In this document: one piece after another, positions 56,714-64,000 of the stretch
Position numbering within the stretch: position 1 is the stretch's first letter
How the letters are laid out: each line of letters starts with the position of its first letter
Assembly: GCF_003265345.1 (NCBI RefSeq)
Contig: NZ_QFWW01000033.1
Span: forward strand, 85,916-149,915
Length of the DNA stretch: 64,000 bases
Source of the DNA: Lentzea terrae
Lineage (GTDB): Bacteria > Actinomycetota > Actinomycetes > Mycobacteriales > Pseudonocardiaceae
Direction: 5' to 3'
Translations under genes and position numbers: made by a program
Notes under the pieces: model-generated
What the model was told of the DNA's origin: nothing
Database searches by the model: none
What the model saw: only the letters and a program-made list of their open reading frames with translations

Positions 56714-57837
56714 GCCGCGTGATCAGCCGGTGGCGCCGCTGGGACGTCACGGTCCAGGACGCCCCGCTCGCGCTGGCGTTGGTGCTCGCCTCGCTGATCC
56801 CCGCGCTGCACAACCGTGGCACCCAGCTCGGCGAGCTGCCTGGCCGGCCGATGGACGCGCTGGCCGCCGCGGTGATCGCGCTCGAATGCCTGCCGCTGGT
56901 CGTGCGCCGGCGCTGGCCGTTGGTCTGCCTCGCGCTGGTGTCGGTCGCGTTCGCGGTCGACCAGCTGCGCGGCTACCACACCGTCGCCGGTACGGCCCTG
57001 CCGATCGCGCTGATCAGCACCGGCCTGCACCTGGCGCACCACCGGCGCACCACGGTGATCACGGCGACGGTCGCGTACGCGGTGCTGGCCGTCGCACTGG
57101 ACCGCGAGGGGTCGACCGAGGGGGTGGCCGGGTTCGTCACGTTCTACCTGGCGCTGGCCGCGGCGTGGGGCATCGGCGCCTGGCTGCGGTTGTCCCGCAA
57201 GGCGGAGGCCGAACGCCGCCGGCACGTCGCCGAGGCCACCCGCGTCGCGGAGCGGACCTCGATCGCCCGCGAGCTGCACGACGTGGTGACCCACCACGTG
57301 ACCGCGATGGTGGTGCAGGCGGAGGCGGCGCGGTACCTGACCGCGTCGCCGGACCGGCTGGACCAGACGTTGCAGACGATCACGGACACCGGGCGGCGCT
57401 CGCTCACCGACCTGCGGCACCTGCTGGACCTGCTGAACCCCGATCACAGCACCTTCTCGATCGGTTCGCTGACCACCCTCGTCGAGCAGACGAGGCAGGC
57501 AGGTCAGCCGGTGGAGTTCGCCGAGGAGGGAACGGCGGCGCGGGACGCGGGCAGTGCCGAGGCCGTCGCCTACCGCGTGGTGCAGGAGGCGTTGACGAAC
57601 GCCCTCAAGTACGCGCACGGCAGTCCGACGACCGTTCGCGTGCGGTACGGCGAGAAGGAGATCACCGTGGAGGTCGGCACGGAAGGCGTCCGGGCGTCCG
57701 CGGCGTCCGGTGGCAGCGGCAGGGGCCTGGCCGGGTTGCGCGAGCGGGTCGACGTGCTGGGCGGCGAGTTCTCCGCGGGACAGCAGAACGGCGGCTTCGT
57801 GGTCCGCGCCCGCATCCCCGCGGGAAACCCGGCGTGA
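56710..57837 (+). CDS. sensor histidine kinase, DesK/NarX type (second pair)
   Basis: A 375-residue kinase with about five hydrophobic segments in residues 17-155 (LALALVLASLIPALHN; LAAAVIALECLPLVV; FVTFYLALAAAWGIGAWL). The HisKA_3 motif is TSIARELHDVVTHHVTAMVVQ with His190, then LRHLLDLLNPD; the ATPase has YRVVQEALTNALKYAHG (N box) and SGRGLAGLRERVDVLGG (G box). The GTG at 56710 overlaps the CPBP stop and the regulator GTG overlaps its own stop (GTGA in both). The start was chosen for these overlaps. The signal is unknown; the lipid-related desaturase genes nearby suggest a membrane-fluidity role as for DesK, but that is speculative. Confidence 0.9.
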   Translation: MSRVISRWRRWDVTVQDAPLALALVLASLIPALHNRGTQLGELPGRPMDALAAAVIALECLPLVVRRRWPLVCLALVSVAFAVDQLRGYHTVAGTALPIALISTGLHLAHHRRTTVITATVAYAVLAVALDREGSTEGVAGFVTFYLALAAAWGIGAWLRLSRKAEAERRRHVAEATRVAERTSIARELHDVVTHHVTAMVVQAEAARYLTASPDRLDQTLQTITDTGRRSLTDLRHLLDLLNPDHSTFSIGSLTTLVEQTRQAGQPVEFAEEGTAARDAGSAEAVAYRVVQEALTNALKYAHGSPTTVRVRYGEKEITVEVGTEGVRASAASGGSGRGLAGLRERVDVLGGEFSAGQQNGGFVVRARIPAGNPA

Positions 57838-58490
57838 CCGCACCGGTCCGCGTGCTGGTCTGCGACGACCAGGCGCTCATCCGCACCGGGTTCGCCACGA
57901 TCATCGACGCGCAGCCCGACCTCACCGTGGTGGGGGAGTGCGCCGACGGCCGGGCCGCGGTCGACCTCGCGGCCCGGCTCGCACCGGACGTGGTGGTCAT
58001 GGACGTGCGGATGCCGGTGCTCGACGGCATCGAGGCGACCAGGCTGCTGGCGGGCGCCGGCGTGGCCGACCCGGTCAAGGTGCTCGTGGTGACGACGTTC
58101 AACCTCGACGAGTACGTCTACGAGGCGTTGCGCGCCGGTGCCAGCGGCTTCCTGCTCAAGGACGCCCCACCGGCGCAGTTGCTGCACGGCATCAGGACCG
58201 TCGCGAGCGGGGCCGCCCTGCTCGCGCCCGAGGTGACCCGCCAGCTCGTCGGCCGGTACGCGGCGCGCATCCGGCCCGCCGAGCCAGGGGTGGCGGGCCC
58301 GCTCGCACCGCGCGAGCTCGAGGTGCTCCGGCTCATCGCGGAAGGCCTGTCCAACAGCGAGATCGCCGCCGCGCTGGTGATCAGCCAGGAAACGGTGAAG
58401 ACGTACGTGTCGCGCATCCTGACCAAGCTCGACTTGCGGGACCGGGTGCAGGCCGTCGTCTACGCCTACCGCAACGGCCTGGTCAGCTAG
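57834..58490 (+). CDS. NarL/LuxR-type response regulator (second pair)
   Basis: A 218-residue response regulator: VRVLVCDDQALIRTGFA, phosphoacceptor Asp57 in VVVMDVRMPVLDGIE, LVVTTFNLDEYVYEALRAGA, Lys in SGFLLKDAPPAQLL; LuxR helix-turn-helix LAPRELEVLRLIAEGLSNSE and VKTYVSRILTKLDLRDRVQA. It resembles the regulator at 27305 in length and motif order and has the kinase-first arrangement. Its TAG overlaps the convergent PucR TAG by two bases. No operator could be assigned to it. Confidence 0.92.
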   Translation: MTAPVRVLVCDDQALIRTGFATIIDAQPDLTVVGECADGRAAVDLAARLAPDVVVMDVRMPVLDGIEATRLLAGAGVADPVKVLVVTTFNLDEYVYEALRAGASGFLLKDAPPAQLLHGIRTVASGAALLAPEVTRQLVGRYAARIRPAEPGVAGPLAPRELEVLRLIAEGLSNSEIAAALVISQETVKTYVSRILTKLDLRDRVQAVVYAYRNGLVS

Positions 58491-59623
58491 GGACGCAGTC
58501 CGACCGCGAGCGTGAGTTCGAGAACCCGTTGCGGTGAACCGAGATCCGGGAACAGCTCGCGCAGCTGCGACATCCGGTAGCGAACGGTCTGCGGGTGCAC
58601 GAACAACGTCGTCGCGACCTCATCCCTCCTGCCCTGGTGCAGCAGCCACGCGCGCAGCGTCTCCTCCAGTCGCCGCGCCGTGCCGGCCGGCAGCGTCCGC
58701 AACGGTGCGAGCGCGCGCGTGCGCAGGTCGGAGTAGGCGTCCACGTCAGCGGTCAGCACCAACTCGGCGAGGTGCTCCTCGGTGTCGCGGATGTCGGGGG
58801 AGAGCGAACGCGCGCGTACGGCACGTGCGTAGGAAGCGGACGCACGGGCCCACGGCCGGGCTGGGCCGACGACGGCGTCACGGTCGGTCAACTGCCGCAA
58901 GAGATGTGCACGGTCGGCGTCGGGCACGAGCAGCACGCCAACGGCGTCCGGCAGGTCGTCCAGGACCAGGGTGCTCGGATCCAAGAGCCGATATGCGGGA
59001 CGGGCCTGGGCGGCGGGCAGCAGGACCGCGGTCAGCGAGACGGGCGGCTGCCAGCCGGCGCGTTGGGCGGAGGCCAGCAGGACGTCGGTGCCGGCACCGG
59101 AGAGCAGGTCACGGGCCAGTTGTTCCAGGTGGCGCTCGTGCGCGAGGCCCCGCGCGGCCAGTTCGTCGGCGTGGCCCGCGGCGCTGGCGGCCGAGAGCTC
59201 GTCGATGTAGGCGAAGGTCAGCTCGGCGAACTTCGCCACCTCTGCGGCGGGCAGACCGGCCGGTACGGCGCCGGCGGCCAGGCCTCGCCAGGCCACGCGG
59301 GCGCCCACGCGGTAGGCGCTGAGCAGGGCGTCCATCGAGCGGCCGTCGCGCACCTCGCCCCGGCCGAGCTCGTAGGCTGCGTCGCCGGCGTCGCCGCCCG
59401 TGGCGATGCCGCTGGCCAGGTCGAGGTAGTGTCCCAGCGCCGTGCGGACGGCCCGGCGGATGGTGCCGCCCATGCGCCCGGACAGGGCGTTGGCGTAGGA
59501 AGGGACCTCGTCGATGATGGCCTCGACGACCTCGTCTGCGGTGGTCTTCAATGCGGCCCGCAGCGCGGTGACCGTCGTCTCGTCGAGGGCCAGTTCGGTG
59601 GCTCTCCGGATTGCGTGGCTCAC
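58487..59623 (-). CDS. PucR/CdaR-family transcriptional regulator
   Basis: A 378-residue regulator. The N-terminal GGDEF-less sensory part (about residues 1-280) includes EVVEAIIDEVPSYANALSGR and GRGEVRDGRSMDALLSAYRV, the pattern of the actinobacterial PucR subgroup; the C-terminal HTH_30 is RLEETLRAWLLHQGRRDEVA with LFVHPQTVRYRMSQLRELFP. GTG start at 59623. It faces the ferredoxin-reductase/desaturase pair across 86 bp that contain two inverted repeats, so it is the likely regulator of fatty-acid desaturation here. The first repeat begins three bases from its start. Confidence 0.88.
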   Translation of the reverse strand: MSHAIRRATELALDETTVTALRAALKTTADEVVEAIIDEVPSYANALSGRMGGTIRRAVRTALGHYLDLASGIATGGDAGDAAYELGRGEVRDGRSMDALLSAYRVGARVAWRGLAAGAVPAGLPAAEVAKFAELTFAYIDELSAASAAGHADELAARGLAHERHLEQLARDLLSGAGTDVLLASAQRAGWQPPVSLTAVLLPAAQARPAYRLLDPSTLVLDDLPDAVGVLLVPDADRAHLLRQLTDRDAVVGPARPWARASASYARAVRARSLSPDIRDTEEHLAELVLTADVDAYSDLRTRALAPLRTLPAGTARRLEETLRAWLLHQGRRDEVATTLFVHPQTVRYRMSQLRELFPDLGSPQRVLELTLAVGLRP

Positions 59624-59625
59624 GT

Positions 59626-59678
59626 TTTGTTCCCCGCGAACAAATTAGTCGATCAGATTCACGTCCTGCGGACAGGAC
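59626..59678. promoter_or_regulatory. two inverted repeats in the PucR/desaturase divergent promoter
   Basis: TTTGTTC CCCGC GAACAAA at 59626-59644 is a perfect 7-5-7 repeat beside the PucR start; GTCCTG CGGA CAGGAC at 59663-59678 is a perfect 6-4-6 repeat nearer the reductase start (59710). They differ, so they may serve different proteins. Either could be the PucR site. Confidence 0.55.
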
Positions 59679-59709
59679 TTTACGCCCTGAGGCGCATCAA
59701 GCTGGAGTC

Positions 59710-60765
59710 ATGACGAGTGCCGCCCTTCGCAGCAGGGCGTGGAAACTGCTGGAGATGGTCACGACGCCGCTGCTGCCGTCGGACTACCTCGACCTGGTCA
59801 GCCCGCTTCGTGCAGGTGCCGACCTGCGAGGACGCATCGAGGCCGTGCACCAGGAGACCCCTGACGCCGCGACCATCGTGATCAGGCCGGGCAAGGGCTG
59901 GCGAGGCCACGTGGCCGGTCAGTACATCCGCGTCGGCGTCGACGTCGACGGTGTGCGTCTGTGGCGCGCCTACTCGGTGACATCGCCGACGAACCGCCAG
60001 GACGGTCGCATCACGATCACCGTGAAGGCCATCCCGGACGGCAAGGTCAGCAACTACCTGGTCCGCAGGGCGAAACCGGGCACGCTGATCCAGCTCGACC
60101 AGGCCACCGGCGACTTCGTGCTGCCGACGACCAAGCCCGCCAAGGTGCTCTACCTGACGGCCGGCAGCGGCATCACGCCCGTGATGGGCATGCTGCGCGA
60201 CACCGAGTTCCAGGACGTCGTCATGGTGCACTCCGCGCCGCAGTCCAAGGACGTCATCTTCCGCAACGACCTCCACGACCTGGTCGCGGACAAGAAGCTG
60301 CGGCTCACCGAGCTGCACACCGACACCGACGGCATGCTCGACATCACCCGTCTCGACGAGCTGGTGCCCGACTGGGCCGAGCGCGAGACCTGGGCCTGCG
60401 GTCCCACGGGCCTGCTCGACGCCGCCGAAGCGCACTGGGCCGAGCACGGCGTCGCCGAGCGCCTGCACACCGAACGCTTCCGCCCCACCGTCGTCGTGGT
60501 CGGCGACGGCGGGCAGGTCACGTTCGGCACCACCGGCAAGACCGTCGACGCGGACGGCGCCACGCCGTTGCTGGACGTCGGCGAGGAGGCAGGCGTGCTC
60601 ATGCCGTCCGGGTGCCGCATGGGCATCTGCTTCGGCTGCAGCACGCCGCTCAAGGCAGGCGCGGTCCGCGACCTGCGCACCGGTGAGATCACCGAGGCCG
60701 AGCCGGGAGTGCTGGTGCAGACCTGCGTCTCCGCCGCGGCCGGCCCGTGCGAGCTCGAACGCTAG
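59710..60765 (+). CDS. ferredoxin-NADP reductase-like flavoprotein with 2Fe-2S domain
   Basis: A 351-residue electron-transfer protein: FAD-binding part (HVAGQYIRVGVDVDGVRLWR, AYSVTS), NAD(P) part (LYLTAGSGITPVMGMLRDTE; WACGPTGLLDAAEAHW) and a C-terminal plant-type 2Fe-2S domain with GCRMGICFGCSTPLKAG (C-x4-C-x2-C) and a later Cys in LVQTCVSAAAG. This is the arrangement of Mycobacterium tuberculosis Rv3230c, the partner of DesA3. The desaturase follows within the same transcript, so it should supply electrons from NADPH. ATG 59710; a longer in-frame start overlaps the dyads. Confidence 0.9.
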   Translation: MTSAALRSRAWKLLEMVTTPLLPSDYLDLVSPLRAGADLRGRIEAVHQETPDAATIVIRPGKGWRGHVAGQYIRVGVDVDGVRLWRAYSVTSPTNRQDGRITITVKAIPDGKVSNYLVRRAKPGTLIQLDQATGDFVLPTTKPAKVLYLTAGSGITPVMGMLRDTEFQDVVMVHSAPQSKDVIFRNDLHDLVADKKLRLTELHTDTDGMLDITRLDELVPDWAERETWACGPTGLLDAAEAHWAEHGVAERLHTERFRPTVVVVGDGGQVTFGTTGKTVDADGATPLLDVGEEAGVLMPSGCRMGICFGCSTPLKAGAVRDLRTGEITEAEPGVLVQTCVSAAAGPCELER

Positions 60766-60837
60766 CCACCACCACAGACCTTCCTCCTCCCGCGAAGTGG
60801 CCAGCCCCCAGCCACTGTCCCCCCGAAAGCGAGCCAC

Positions 60838-61956
60838 ATGACCGCCATCGACCCCACCGCTCACCTCACCGAGGAGCAGATCGAGGAGCTCGGCCGCGAG
60901 CTCGACGCGATCCGCGACGAGGTGATCGCCAGCCGAGGTGAGAAGGACGCCGCCTACATCCGCAAGGTGATCTCGGCGCAGCGCAAGCTCGAGCTGGTGA
61001 GCCGCGGCATCCTGCTGTTCTCGATCTTCCCGCCCGCGTGGATCGTCGGCACCGCCGGCCTGTCCGTGGCGAAGATCATGGACAACATGGAGATCGGCCA
61101 CAACATCCTGCACGGCCAGTGGGACTGGATGCGCGACCCGAAGATCCACTCCTCCACCTGGGACTGGGACCACGTCTCGCCCGCCGAGCAGTGGAAGCAC
61201 TCGCACAACGAGCTGCACCACAAGTACACCAACGTGATCGGCAAGGACAACGACCTCGGCTACGGCATCATGCGCGTCGACGAGGACCAGAAGTGGCACC
61301 CGATCCACCTCGGCCAGCCGCTGTGGAACTTCATCAACGCGTGCTTCTTCGAGTACGGCATCGCCGCGTACGACCTGGAGCTCGGCAAGAACCTGCACAA
61401 GCGCCGCCGCAAGAACCCCGAGTTCCGCGCGCGTGCTCGCGCGGTCGGCCGCAAGATCCGCAAGCAGGTGCTCAAGGACTACGTGATCCACCCGCTGCTG
61501 TCCGGCCCGTCGTTCCTCACCACGCTCGCCGCCACGTTCACGGCGAACCTGATCCGCAACCTCTGGTCGCACTCGGTGATCATGTGCGGGCACTTCCCCG
61601 AGGGCGTGCAGGTCTTCGAGCGCCGGTCCATCAAGGGCGAGACGCGCGGCCAGTGGTACCTGCGCCAGATGATGGGCTCCGCGAACATCAGCGGCAGCAA
61701 GGCCATGCACTTCATGACCGGCAACCTGTCGCACCAGATCGAGCACCACCTGTTCCCGGACCTGCCGAGCAACCGCTACGCCGAGGTCGCGGTGAAGGTG
61801 CGCGCGCTGTTCGAGAAGTACGAGCTGGAGTACGTCACCGGACCGCTGCCCAAGCAGGTGTTCTCGGCGTGGCGCAAGGTCTTCCGGCTCTCGCTGCCGA
61901 ACAAGAAGCCCAAGGTGAAGACGCCCAGCCGCGACAAGGAGCTCGTCGCCGCCTGA
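60838..61956 (+). CDS. acyl-CoA/fatty acid desaturase (DesA3-like)
   Basis: A 372-residue membrane desaturase introducing a double bond in fatty acyl chains with O2. The three His boxes are GHNILHGQWDW, HSHNELHHKYTN and HQIEHHLFPD; hydrophobic pairs lie around residues 55-77 (LFSIFPPAWIVGTAGLSVA) and 215-240. It resembles DesA3 (Rv3229c), a stearoyl-CoA Delta9 desaturase working with Rv3230c-type reductase. The C-terminus is basic (RLSLPNKKPKVKTPSRDKEL). The 72-bp gap to the reductase has GCCCCCA-rich sequence but no terminator, so both are probably one operon under PucR control. Confidence 0.92.
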   Translation: MTAIDPTAHLTEEQIEELGRELDAIRDEVIASRGEKDAAYIRKVISAQRKLELVSRGILLFSIFPPAWIVGTAGLSVAKIMDNMEIGHNILHGQWDWMRDPKIHSSTWDWDHVSPAEQWKHSHNELHHKYTNVIGKDNDLGYGIMRVDEDQKWHPIHLGQPLWNFINACFFEYGIAAYDLELGKNLHKRRRKNPEFRARARAVGRKIRKQVLKDYVIHPLLSGPSFLTTLAATFTANLIRNLWSHSVIMCGHFPEGVQVFERRSIKGETRGQWYLRQMMGSANISGSKAMHFMTGNLSHQIEHHLFPDLPSNRYAEVAVKVRALFEKYELEYVTGPLPKQVFSAWRKVFRLSLPNKKPKVKTPSRDKELVAA

Positions 61957-62021
61957 AACTGGTAATTGTCCAGACCTTTCGGCCGTACCGGTGACATCGC
62001 CGCATTCGGTGAGATCCGTTG

Positions 62022-62061
62022 AAGGGCCCGATTCGCCACCCCTGCTGGTGAACGGGCCCTC
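62022..62061 (+). terminator. hairpin after the desaturase gene
   Basis: AGGGCCCG (62023-62030) pairs with CGGGCCCT (62053-62060), and CACC/GGTG extend the stem around CCTGCT, with an interior mismatch. It lies 66 bases after the desaturase stop and before the S15 peptidase start, a likely transcription stop. Confidence 0.65.
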
Positions 62062-62075
62062 AAACGGAGGAGCTC

Positions 62076-63845
62076 ATGCGAAGGGTCAACGTGGTCGTGG
62101 CGATACTGCTCGCGACCGGAACGATCATCACGCCAGTCTCGGACGCAGCCCCTGCCGCGGTCACCGAGACGGTGTACGTCGAGTCCACGATCGACAGTGA
62201 CGCGGACGGCAAGCTCGACCGGATCGCCGCCGACGTCATGCGGCCGGACACCGCCGAGAAGGTGCCGATCGTCATGGAGGCCAGTCCGTACTACGGGCTG
62301 GGCGCGGAGATGGCGACGAACGTGCCACGCGGCTTCAAGCGCTGGTACGACGAGTACTTCGTGCCGCGCGGGTACGCCGTCGTCGAGATGGAGATGCAAG
62401 GCACCTCGCGCTCGACCGGTTGCCCGACCACCGGCGGCCCGGAGGACACCGCGAGCGTCCGCGCCGTCGTCGACTGGCTCAACGGTCGCGCCAAGGCGTT
62501 CTACGCCGACGGCAGCCCCGCGACCGCCGGCTGGAGCACCGGCAACGTCGGCATGCTCGGCGTGTCCTACAACGGGACCCTGCCCAACGCCGCGGCGGCG
62601 GCGAACATCCCCGGCGTCAAGACGATCGTGCCGATCGCGGCGATCTCCAGCTGGTACGAGTACTCCCGCGACCAGGGCATCGCCTACCGGGGCGCGCACT
62701 CCAACAACTACCCGACGTACCTCGCCAACTACGTGGTCAGCGCCGCGCAGAAGGCCAAATGCCAGGCGGTCCGCGACCGGCTCTCCCGCGAGGACGGCGA
62801 CGAGACCTACGACTACACGTCGTTCTGGAAGGCCCGCGACTACCGCCAGACAGCGCAGAACGTGTCCGCGTCGGTGTTCGTGGTGCACGGCCAGTCCGAC
62901 TGGAACGTCAAGCCGTCGCAGTTCGGCCGCTGGTGGCAGGAGCTGGCCGACCGGGGCGTCCAGCGCAAGATCTGGCTGCACCGCGGCGGGCACCTGGACC
63001 CGATCTCGTTCCGCCAGGCCGAGTGGCAGCGCGTCATGGGCCTGTGGATGGACCACTGGCTCAAGGGCGTCGACAACGGGATCATGAAAGAGCCCATGGC
63101 CGACGTCCAGAGGCCCGACGGCAGCTGGGAACGGCACGCCGCCTGGCCGCAGCCCGGCACGCAGGACACCACGCTGCACTTCGGTCCGGCGGCCGGTGGC
63201 TTCGCGGGCTCGCTGACCACCACGCCGGCCGCCGGTGGGACGCAACCGTTGCGGGACAACGCGAACCTCAGCGAGTCGATGATGATGGCCAACCCGGAGA
63301 CGGCCGACTCCCGCCGGCTCGTCTACGTGACGCCACCGCTCACGGAACCCGCCCGGCTGTCCGGCGAGGTGCACATCACCGCCCGCATCGCCTCGAACCG
63401 GCCCTCGACCCCGCTCACCGCGCTGCTCGTGGACTACGGCCCGAGCACCCAGGCCGTGCTGACCGACCGTTCGCCGATCCAGCTCTCCACCGAGACCTGC
63501 ACGCGAACGGACCTGCGGCAGCGCACCGGTTGCGCCCGTCCGCCGGACGTCTCGGTGCAGGCGGTCACCGCGACCATGCTGACCCGGGGCTCCATCGACG
63601 CGAAGAACCGCGCGTCGCTGGAGACGTCAACCCCGTTGCCCACCAACGGAACCGCTGACGTCAGCTGGCGGATGCACGCCCGTGACGCGTTGATCCCGGC
63701 CGGGCACCGCATCGGCATCGTGATCGTGACCAACCACAGCGGTTACGTCGCCACCGACACCGGCGCCTCCGGTATCGCGCTGGACGTGTCGCTCGGTGTC
63801 AGCAAGGTCGTGCTGCCGATCGTCGGGGGAGTGGTGCGGACCTAG
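62076..63845 (+). CDS. secreted S15/CocE-type peptidase or esterase (X-Pro dipeptidyl-peptidase-like)
   Basis: A 589-residue exported serine hydrolase. Signal peptide MRRVNVVVAILLATGTIITP (cleavage after DA). The alpha/beta hydrolase core has MLGVSYNGTLPNAAAAA (GxSYxG, Ser164), VVHGQSDWNVKPSQF (Asp) and WLHRGGHLDPISF (His). A C-terminal beta-sandwich (PTPLTALLVDYGPS; VSWRMHARDALIPAGHRIGI) is that of PepX/CocE proteins. It could cleave X-Pro dipeptides from peptide ends or an ester. RBS GGAGG. The palindromic element starts at its TAG. It may work with M14 and M-type proteases on proline-rich wall proteins, a weak inference. Confidence 0.87.
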   Translation: MRRVNVVVAILLATGTIITPVSDAAPAAVTETVYVESTIDSDADGKLDRIAADVMRPDTAEKVPIVMEASPYYGLGAEMATNVPRGFKRWYDEYFVPRGYAVVEMEMQGTSRSTGCPTTGGPEDTASVRAVVDWLNGRAKAFYADGSPATAGWSTGNVGMLGVSYNGTLPNAAAAANIPGVKTIVPIAAISSWYEYSRDQGIAYRGAHSNNYPTYLANYVVSAAQKAKCQAVRDRLSREDGDETYDYTSFWKARDYRQTAQNVSASVFVVHGQSDWNVKPSQFGRWWQELADRGVQRKIWLHRGGHLDPISFRQAEWQRVMGLWMDHWLKGVDNGIMKEPMADVQRPDGSWERHAAWPQPGTQDTTLHFGPAAGGFAGSLTTTPAAGGTQPLRDNANLSESMMMANPETADSRRLVYVTPPLTEPARLSGEVHITARIASNRPSTPLTALLVDYGPSTQAVLTDRSPIQLSTETCTRTDLRQRTGCARPPDVSVQAVTATMLTRGSIDAKNRASLETSTPLPTNGTADVSWRMHARDALIPAGHRIGIVIVTNHSGYVATDTGASGIALDVSLGVSKVVLPIVGGVVRT

Positions 63846-63959
63846 TGTCGTAACCGCCTACCTTCGCCGCGTCTTTCAGCGCCCAGCAGGGCGCCGGTAC
63901 CACGATCCACCCGTCTGAACGCCGAAATACGGGGCAAAGGCAGGCGGTTACGGCACTAG
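63842..63959. repeat. 118-bp palindrome flanked by CTAG, MITE-like
   Basis: Left arm CTAGTGTCGTAACCGCCT pairs with AGGCGGTTACGGCACTAG; CGTAACCGCCT (63849-63859) and its complement (63942-63952) match over 11 bp, and the arms continue imperfectly to 63882/63919. The centre has a GCGCCC AGCA GGGCGC hairpin (63879-63894). Ends are CTAG on both sides, consistent with TA duplication by Tc1/IS630-like transposases, so this may be a non-autonomous relic. The TAG stop of the peptidase is built from the left end. The last 40 bases of the window show no gene. Confidence 0.7.
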
Positions 63960-64000
63960 AACTCACCGTGCCGGCCGGCGCCGCCCGTGAACCGGGCGGC

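Noticed and set aside
1..64000. tRNA, rRNA, CRISPR array, prophage or transposase genes
   Set aside because: None were recognised on either strand; the two palindromic elements carry no transposase.
1..64000. Natural-product gene cluster
   Set aside because: TetX-like, ABC-F and methyltransferase genes could suggest one, but no synthase, synthetase module or precursor peptide is present and these genes are scattered.

Overview
The window is very GC-rich, uses many GTG starts and overlapping ATGA/GTGA gene junctions, and encodes typical actinomycete families (Tat-exported GMC cholesterol oxidase, NarL/DesK-type two-component pairs, ABC sugar importer without its own ATPase, DesA3-like desaturase with its reductase, MatB/MatC malonate genes). 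This points to a soil actinomycete; gene content and style suggest Pseudonocardiales (Lentzea/Saccharothrix-like), but that genus-level placement is inference. I saw no rRNA, tRNA, CRISPR array, prophage, transposase or natural-product assembly line.

Left part (1-16.5 kb): a cut-off Eis-like acetyltransferase facing a SAM methyltransferase; an ABC-F ribosome-protection-type ATPase; patatin and amidase genes; an epoxide-hydrolase-like lipoprotein divergent from an XRE-cupin regulator; and a malonate-utilisation locus. In that locus a GntR regulator faces carrier (frameshifted), malonyl-CoA synthetase and a fused carboxyltransferase across twin 17-bp operators. Then come a secreted GH31 glycosidase with two inserted carbohydrate-binding modules and a LysR/NTF2-like pair.

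Middle (17-42 kb): a membrane pentapeptide-repeat protein, an amidohydrolase coupled to DNA polymerase IV, and a steroid-linked segment in which cholesterol oxidase and a reductase/AhpD-like pair converge, each preceded by a KstR-type box. Further on are a GT39 membrane protein and a TetX-like monooxygenase. A two-component system then faces a four-gene envelope operon whose membrane protein carries a duplicated WDxxWH...PH motif. An IclR-controlled catabolic operon follows (amidohydrolase, CoA-transferase, citryl-CoA-lyase-like, intradiol dioxygenase, quinone-oxidoreductase-like), with the same palindrome in front of both the operon and the regulator. A second TetX-like monooxygenase ends this part.

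Right part (41-64 kb): a LacI regulator and an eight-gene operon for L-arabinose-rich plant material (cytoplasmic GH127, ABC importer, secreted metalloprotease, Tat-secreted GH127 family enzyme, GH43, MGH1-like hydrolase) closed by a perfect 12-bp hairpin. The protease among arabinofuranosidases suggests attack on arabinosylated cell-wall glycoproteins. Beyond it lie a secreted M14 carboxypeptidase, a CPBP protease with a second two-component pair, a PucR regulator divergent from a ferredoxin-reductase/desaturase pair, a secreted S15 peptidase, and a terminal MITE-like palindrome. A second, longer palindromic element sits at 32.6 kb; both begin inside the stop codon of the gene before them.
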